Positions 6,832 through 11,319 of a stretch of 11,319 nucleotides of DNA are shown piece after piece (position 1 is the stretch's first letter; every line of letters starts with the position of its first letter). This DNA is from Candidatus Cloacimonadota bacterium (GTDB taxonomy: Bacteria > Cloacimonadota > Cloacimonadia > JGIOTU-2), in contig JACNFI010000411.1 of assembly GCA_014384665.1 (NCBI GenBank), forward strand, positions 1-11,319. Reading direction: 5' to 3'. The notes beneath the pieces are model-generated. The model was not told the DNA's origin. It saw only the letters and a list, made by a program, of their open reading frames with translations, and did no database searches. Both the position numbers and the translations under genes were made by a program.

Positions 6832-8538
6832 ATGACCTTTAATCCCCAATTTGCACAAATTGATGAGATACTAATTCATAATGGAGTTGTTACAGAAGAG
6901 CAAGTAAAAGAAGCTTTTGTAAAACAAAAGAATTTTGGGTTAAAGATTGGAGAAACTCTAATAAAATTGGGTTATCTAAATGAAGAAGAGTTAGTAAAGG
7001 CGTTGCATCTACAACTTGGATATGACATTATTGATGAGGAGCAGCTTTTGAACCTGAATTCTGAAATTGTAAAATTGATACCCGAACCCTTTGCTGTTGA
7101 AAACCGAGTCATTGCAATCCGTGAACAAGGAAACTCTATCATTGTTGCGATGACTGACCCTGAAAATATTGTTATTTATGATAATTTGAAAAAGATATTA
7201 GGTAGACCAATTACTCCAGTTTTGATTAGTGAAAGTATTCTAACAGATACATTAGAAAGATATTACAAAAGTATTAGAACAACTACACAGGTAGAAGATG
7301 CTGTTGGCGGTTTTGAATTTGTGGCTGTTGATGAGGATGAGAATGAAGTCACAATTGATTCAAAAGCAAAGCTTGATGCACCCGTAGTTAAATTGGTTAA
7401 TTTAATGATTACTGAAGCAATAAGATCAAATGCTACGGATATTCATATTGAACCTTTAACTAAACATACAAGAGTTCGTTTACGCGTAGATGGTGCACTT
7501 CGTGAAGTTATGTCCCCTCCTATTGGAATGCATACCGGAATTGTTTCTTTAGTAAAAGTAATGTCTAGATTAAACATTGCTGAAAGAAGATTGCCACAAG
7601 ACGGTCATATTTCTTTAAAAACAGCATTAAAAAGAGTAGATGTTCGTGTATCTATTGTTCCAACAGTTACAGGAGAAAAAGTCGTAATGCGACTACTCGA
7701 TAAAGGAGAATTTGGGTTCAATCTGGATACTCTTGGTTTTACACAAGAAAATCGTGAAATGTTTAAGAAATGGATTCGTCGTCCGTATGGAATTATTATC
7801 GCTTCAGGTCCAACAGGTAGTGGAAAATCCACAACACTTCATGCCGCATTAAAGGAGATTATGGATATTGAGAGTAATATCGTAACAGTGGAAGACCCTG
7901 TTGAGTATAGATTAGATGGAGTTACTCAGATTGAGACAAAAGAGAAGATAGGGCTTAAATTTGCTAATACCCTTCGGCATGTCTTAAGGCAAGACCCAGA
8001 TATAGTTCTTATCGGTGAAATTAGAGATGAAGAAACTGCTGATATAGCTATTAAATACTCATTAACAGGACATCTTGTGTTCACGACCTTGCATGCAAAT
8101 GATGCTCCTGCAACCATTACTCGTTTGATTGATATTGGCATACCTCCTTATCTTGTTGCGTCCTCATTAAATCTTATAATGGCTCAGAGGCTTGTAAGAA
8201 AGATATGTCCACATTGTAAAGCAGATTATGTTCCTGCTGAAGAAGAATTATATGATGCCGGGATAACTACTTCAGAAGCAAAAGATATTAATTTCAAAAA
8301 AGGAACTGGTTGTGTGCATTGTGATAATACTGGTTATTCAGGGAGAACAGGAATATTTGAAATGCTTGAAGTTTCTTCTAAGATTAGAAAACTTATATTT
8401 GAAGAGTCAAATCAAGATGTTATTCGGGATGTATCTATAAAAAATGGACTGCAAACATTACATGATAGTGCAATTCTAAAAATGAAACAAGGTATTACTT
8501 CAATAAAAGAAGTGATAAAACTTACAGTTTCAGATTAA
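6832..8538 (+). CDS. pilB: Type IV pilus / type II secretion assembly ATPase (PilB/GspE family)
   Basis: This 568-residue cytoplasmic hexameric ATPase powers insertion of pilin-like subunits into a growing pilus or pseudopilus. The N-terminal MshEN-type region has two 24-residue motif copies (9-32 and 38-61) separated by five residues, the layout seen in c-di-GMP-binding MshEN domains; copy 1 lacks the usual R-L-G opening and copy 2 has K-I-G. The ATPase core has Walker A G-P-T-G-S-G-K-S-T-T at 326-335 (Lys332), an Asp box around E354-E358, Walker B ending at catalytic Glu396 (I-G-E-I-R-D-E-E), and a His box around T412-H421. A zinc-binding tetracysteine is formed by C459/C462 and C494/C497. 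All catalytic elements are intact and the length is typical of PilB. AAGGAG five nt upstream supports the ATG. pilC follows 46 nt downstream, an operon-like arrangement. GspE of a type II system is the alternative; length and MshEN motifs favour PilB. Confidence 0.93.
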   Translation: MTFNPQFAQIDEILIHNGVVTEEQVKEAFVKQKNFGLKIGETLIKLGYLNEEELVKALHLQLGYDIIDEEQLLNLNSEIVKLIPEPFAVENRVIAIREQGNSIIVAMTDPENIVIYDNLKKILGRPITPVLISESILTDTLERYYKSIRTTTQVEDAVGGFEFVAVDEDENEVTIDSKAKLDAPVVKLVNLMITEAIRSNATDIHIEPLTKHTRVRLRVDGALREVMSPPIGMHTGIVSLVKVMSRLNIAERRLPQDGHISLKTALKRVDVRVSIVPTVTGEKVVMRLLDKGEFGFNLDTLGFTQENREMFKKWIRRPYGIIIASGPTGSGKSTTLHAALKEIMDIESNIVTVEDPVEYRLDGVTQIETKEKIGLKFANTLRHVLRQDPDIVLIGEIRDEETADIAIKYSLTGHLVFTTLHANDAPATITRLIDIGIPPYLVASSLNLIMAQRLVRKICPHCKADYVPAEEELYDAGITTSEAKDINFKKGTGCVHCDNTGYSGRTGIFEMLEVSSKIRKLIFEESNQDVIRDVSIKNGLQTLHDSAILKMKQGITSIKEVIKLTVSD

Positions 8539-8571
8539 GATATAATGAATAAATCTCCCAGGAAAACTTAT

Positions 8572-8576
8572 AAGGG
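8572..8576 (+). promoter_or_regulatory. Ribosome binding site for pilC
   Basis: AAGGG lies eight nt before the ATG at 8585. It is the only purine-rich candidate before that start and overlaps a 12-codon mini-ORF (8545-8583) that ends one nt before the pilC ATG. Confidence 0.55.
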
Positions 8577-8584
8577 TAAATAAA

Positions 8585-9838
8585 ATGGCTGTATTTAGAT
8601 ACATAATCAAGGATGTGAAAGGTGCTCGTTCTGAAGGAACATTAAAAGCTTCTTCTATGGATGAAGCAATAGATAAGCTAACCAAAGAAGGTAGCACTAT
8701 TATCTCTGTAAAATCTACAGAAGAAGGAGCTTTCAAAGGTAAATTGTCTCTTTTTGATAAAATAATGCTTACTCTTTATAAGATTAGAACAGGGGTAAGT
8801 TTAAAGACACTTGTCTTCTTTACAAGACAGTTACAAACAATGTTTTCAGCAGGTCTTACAATAGAGCGAGCTCTTACCAATCTTGAAAGAGATGAAAAAA
8901 ACAAAAGATTTAAGAAAGTTCTAAAAAAACTTTCAGAGGATATTAAGAAGGGGTTTAGCTTATCAGAAGCATTTGAACAACATCCTGGAATTTTTAGCAA
9001 CCTATATGTCTCTTTAGTTAAAGCAGGAGAAGCATCTGGAACTCTTCATACTATTTTGGATGAACTTTCAGAATATCTTGAAAAAGTACAAGATACAAAA
9101 AGAAAAGTTTGGTCTGCCCTTGCTTATCCGATTTTCATTCTTTGTTTTTTAGTAGTTGTCGTTTGGGTTCTTTTCTATTATATAATTCCACTGTTTGCTA
9201 AGGTATATGCGAATTTTGGTGCAGATTTACCAGTACCAACTCTAGCTGCTATAGCTATAAGCAATTTTATTCGTGGACATGTATTCTATGCAATTTTAAT
9301 TATTATTACAATTTTTATGGCTTTATTTTTATTTTACCTATCAGATAGAGGACGATATATTATAGATGGTTTCTATCGTAAAATACCTGTTATTGGAAGC
9401 CTTTTGAATAATTCTATAATGAACAAGTTCTCTCGTACTTTCAGTATTTTGATGTATGCAGGTGTTCCGATTATGGAAACAATGGAATTAGTTGAGAATG
9501 TTGTTCAAAATGCAGTGATAGAGAGAGCAGTAAAAAAAGCAAGAGTAATGGTAAAAGAAGGATATAGTGTTGCTGGAGCGTTCAAGAAAACCAGGGTTTT
9601 CCCTCCTACTTTATTACAATTAATCTCAACAGGAGAAGAAACAGGGGATATGGATAAACTGCTTGGAAAGGCAGCTGATTTTTTTGAAAAGCTTGTTGAT
9701 TCTGTTATTGATAGACTTACTTCCCTAATTGAACCACTACTTATTATCCTGATGGCTGGACTTGTAGGTTCTATAATTATTGTAATTTACCTTCCTGTTT
9801 TCTATCTCGGTATGGCAATAAGTACTGGAGTAAAGTAA
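8585..9838 (+). CDS. pilC: Inner-membrane platform protein of type IV pilus / type II secretion (PilC/GspF family)
   Basis: This 417-residue polytopic protein couples the assembly ATPase to pilin extraction from the inner membrane. It has the typical small N-terminal domain (about 1-50, opening M-A-V-F-R-Y). Two homologous T2SSF domains follow, at about 75-200 and 280-403. Each has an F/(S)-R-x-(F/L) opening, a hydrophobic A-G-(L/V)-x-I-(E/M) turn and an A-G-E-A-S-G-T-L or T-G-E-E-T-G-D-M-D-K-L-L motif. Three membrane segments are visible at about 183-204, 233-252 and 384-408, the family topology. The length is normal and nothing is missing. It follows pilB closely and is almost certainly co-transcribed with it. 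The stop is immediately followed by an ATG in TAATG overlap (ATG at 9838), but that frame closes at a TAG after two codons. Confidence 0.93.
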   Translation: MAVFRYIIKDVKGARSEGTLKASSMDEAIDKLTKEGSTIISVKSTEEGAFKGKLSLFDKIMLTLYKIRTGVSLKTLVFFTRQLQTMFSAGLTIERALTNLERDEKNKRFKKVLKKLSEDIKKGFSLSEAFEQHPGIFSNLYVSLVKAGEASGTLHTILDELSEYLEKVQDTKRKVWSALAYPIFILCFLVVVVWVLFYYIIPLFAKVYANFGADLPVPTLAAIAISNFIRGHVFYAILIIITIFMALFLFYLSDRGRYIIDGFYRKIPVIGSLLNNSIMNKFSRTFSILMYAGVPIMETMELVENVVQNAVIERAVKKARVMVKEGYSVAGAFKKTRVFPPTLLQLISTGEETGDMDKLLGKAADFFEKLVDSVIDRLTSLIEPLLIILMAGLVGSIIIVIYLPVFYLGMAISTGVK

Positions 9839-10077
9839 TGTCTTAGTTAGAGTGGCTGTATATAAATGCAATTTTATTTATCATTCTTCTCTATAAAATT
9901 GGAACCCAGAATAGCATTCTTTAATTTCTCCATAGTTTTTCCGCAACTTGTAAAGTTGTAGAATAAGATATATCAACAAGTTTATTTTTGTATTCCTGAC
10001 TTATCGAGTTTTGTGAGATTAATAGTTGAGTTAAGGTACTTGAATACTATTTTTTTACTGCATAAATGGTATAAAAA
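9839..10077. other. Intergenic gap between pilC and pilD
   Basis: This 239-nt AT-rich stretch holds no intact gene. Three weak items are visible. The frame from the ATG at 9838-9840 closes at a TAG (9844-9846) but then reads hydrophobic codons to a TAA at 9922-9924. A 41-codon open stretch lies on the minus strand at 10046-9921 and has no usable start. A short hairpin, CAACTT-GTA-AAGTTG, occupies 9944-9958 and lacks a T run. No promoter with good spacing was found upstream of pilD. A decayed gene or a small regulatory region are both possible. Confidence 0.5.
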
Positions 10078-10854
10078 TTGTCTGAACAAATCATAATTTA
10101 TTTATTTATTTTTATTTTAGGAGCGATATTCAGCAGCTTTTTTAATGTATGTATTTATCGAATTCCCAAAAAAGAGTCTATAATTTTTCCCGCTTCCTAT
10201 TGTCCAAACTGCGGTAAAAAGATAAGTCCGTTACATAATGTCCCTATTTTAAGCTATATTTTTTTAAAAGGTAGATGTAAAGAATGTGGCGAACATATCA
10301 ATTGGCATTATATTTTCGTTGAGATACTAACACCTATATTATTTATTATTCTCTTCTTACGCTTTGGAAACAGTTTCTCATTTACTTTTGGAAAATATAT
10401 ATTATTCTTTTCAGTTGGATTGATAATATTTTTTATTGACCTTTTTCATAAGATAATTCCCAATATACTATCTATTCCACTAATACCAATTGGTATTCTA
10501 CTTTCTTTTTCCTCTTTAAATGATGTATCTTTTCAATCATCCCTTGCAGGTGCTATCTTCGGTTTTGTTGTATTCCTTCTTATTGGGTTTTTTTACAAAC
10601 TTATTACGAAAAGAGAATCTCTTGGTGGAGGAGATATAAAACTTATAGCTGCAATAGGCAGTTTTATCGGATTATATGGAATCATTTTTACTATTTTTAT
10701 TTCATCATTTATAGCAATATTAGTTCTTTTTATAGTAAAGCATAATCGGAGAAAAGAATTCCCTTTTGGACCTTTTTTAATTATTGGAAGCTTTGTATAT
10801 GTAATAATAGGAAAGTATTTAATAAACTGGTATCTATTAATGTTTGGACTTTAA
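10078..10854 (+). CDS. pilD: Prepilin peptidase / N-methyltransferase (PilD/GspO, family A24)
   Basis: This membrane-embedded aspartic protease (258 residues) cleaves the short leader of prepilins or pseudopilins and methylates the new N terminus. The N terminus has the family motif S-F-F-N-V-C-I-Y-R-I-P (20-30) after a short hydrophobic lead. The cytoplasmic loop carries two C-x2-C pairs (C42/C45 and C67/C70), the zinc motif of bifunctional PilD. The catalytic aspartates are Asp121 (F-I-D-x4-I-I-P-N) and Asp186 (G-G-G-D-I-K-L). About seven hydrophobic segments follow the family pattern. The start is taken as TTG at 10078, because the nearby ATG at 10066 meets a stop after one codon and later starts would remove the first helix; no good ribosome binding site precedes it. 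Both enzymatic activities are predicted from intact residues. It probably serves the PilB-PilC machine encoded just upstream, although the 239-nt gap may separate transcription. Confidence 0.92.
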   Translation: MSEQIIIYLFIFILGAIFSSFFNVCIYRIPKKESIIFPASYCPNCGKKISPLHNVPILSYIFLKGRCKECGEHINWHYIFVEILTPILFIILFLRFGNSFSFTFGKYILFFSVGLIIFFIDLFHKIIPNILSIPLIPIGILLSFSSLNDVSFQSSLAGAIFGFVVFLLIGFFYKLITKRESLGGGDIKLIAAIGSFIGLYGIIFTIFISSFIAILVLFIVKHNRRKEFPFGPFLIIGSFVYVIIGKYLINWYLLMFGL

Positions 10855-10905
10855 TTTACCAGCCATATCTCTTAATAGTAACAGAATTGTTTTTAGTAAG
10901 TAAAT

Positions 10906-11319
10906 ATGAAAAGAATCTTGATTTTTTTTGCAATAATTATTCTTAAAATTAGTCTATTTGCTAATTGGGTAGAGATTCCCGAAAACTCACACAACAAATT
11001 ATTTGAATGTTTCTCATCTAATCTTGAAACAACGGAATTAGAATTTTCACTTAACGGGTATGAATCAGAAACAATTATTGAAAAAGGGCAGAGTTACCAG
11101 AAGATATCCTATTGGAACGAAGGAGAGTTTGTTGAGATTGGGAAACCAGACTTACCCAGATTTTCACGGTTAGTAGCAATTCCAAATGAAGGTGATGTTT
11201 CTATTGATATTGTTTACATTGACGATGAGATATTATCTGATATAAATGTTTATCCAAGACAGCAATTACAATTAGACAATCAATCTAAAAGCACCAGATT
11301 TATCAAAGATGAAGCTTTT
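10906..11319 (+). CDS. Secreted protein with C25 (gingipain)-type propeptide (3' partial)
   Basis: The first 138 codons are visible and the frame is still open at the right edge. A signal peptide is clear: M-K-R, then a hydrophobic run to about residue 18, with likely cleavage after Ala19 (L-F-A before N-W). Residues about 75-120 match the N-terminal propeptide of gingipain-like C25 cysteine proteases: a G-K-P-D-L-P-R-F-S segment, an A-I-P-N-E-G-D-V-S-I turn, then acidic residues and a Y-P-R-Q strand. In gingipains this region keeps the protease inactive until export and maturation. The catalytic His-Cys domain would lie outside the window, so protease activity is an inference; some other large FCB secreted proteins carry the same leader region. 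No strong ribosome binding site precedes the ATG (only AGTAAG, 10895-10900). It lies 51 nt after pilD with no visible terminator. Confidence 0.75.
   Translation, partial: MKRILIFFAIIILKISLFANWVEIPENSHNKLFECFSSNLETTELEFSLNGYESETIIEKGQSYQKISYWNEGEFVEIGKPDLPRFSRLVAIPNEGDVSIDIVYIDDEILSDINVYPRQQLQLDNQSKSTRFIKDEAF

Noticed and set aside
7605..8141. Minus-strand frames opposite pilB
   Set aside because: They lie wholly within a catalytically complete PilB gene and show no independent coding features.
9943..9959. Hairpin GCAACTT-GTA-AAGTTGT as a transcription terminator
   Set aside because: The stem is short and AT-rich and is not followed by a T run on either strand.
10026..10050. Promoter-like TTGAGT and TACTAT upstream of pilD
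   Set aside because: The boxes are only about 13 nt apart, too close for a standard promoter, and AT-rich DNA gives such matches by chance.
10089..10121. TTTA tandem runs at the start of pilD as a simple-sequence repeat
   Set aside because: They encode the expected hydrophobic first helix and are too short and imperfect to call a functional repeat.

Overview
This is an AT-rich window (about one third G+C by eye) carrying five protein genes, all on the + strand. It looks like a chromosome of the FCB superphylum, most like Candidatus Cloacimonadota or a near relative. Three things point there: a giant secreted protein ending in a QNYPNPFN-type C-terminal sorting/FlgD-Ig-like domain, a second secreted protein opening with a gingipain (C25) type propeptide, and a compact PilB-PilC-PilD set. 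The phylum is inferred from these family signatures; no marker gene is present.

Positions 1-6777 hold one reading frame that is already open at the first base, so the gene is cut by the left edge and its true start and any signal peptide are missing. The 2258 visible codons form a mosaic: an M23 (LytM-like) metallopeptidase domain with its zinc and catalytic residues in place, a beta-rich linker, three homologous right-handed beta-helix modules, a split ASPM/SPD-2/Hydin-like beta-sandwich, a fourth more divergent beta-helix, TPR-like helices, and a sorting domain. Two strongly basic inserts interrupt otherwise acidic or neutral domains (nt 2959-3087 and 4579-4791). These inserts and the overall architecture are the least ordinary parts of the window.

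Positions 6832-8538 and 8585-9838 encode the assembly ATPase (PilB/GspE) and the inner-membrane platform protein (PilC/GspF) of a type IV pilus or type II secretion machine. Each follows the preceding gene by about 50 nt, with no visible terminator. After a 239-nt gap lacking an intact gene comes the prepilin peptidase (PilD/GspO, 10078-10854, apparent TTG start). Together the three proteins would process prepilins, power their assembly and anchor the machine, but no prepilin gene is visible here.

Positions 10906-11319 are the first 138 codons of a secreted protein with a signal peptide and a C25-type propeptide region; the rest lies beyond the right edge. The window thus places T4P/T2SS assembly genes between two large secreted proteins, at least one of which carries a type IX-like sorting domain. 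No tRNA, rRNA, CRISPR array or intact insertion sequence was seen.
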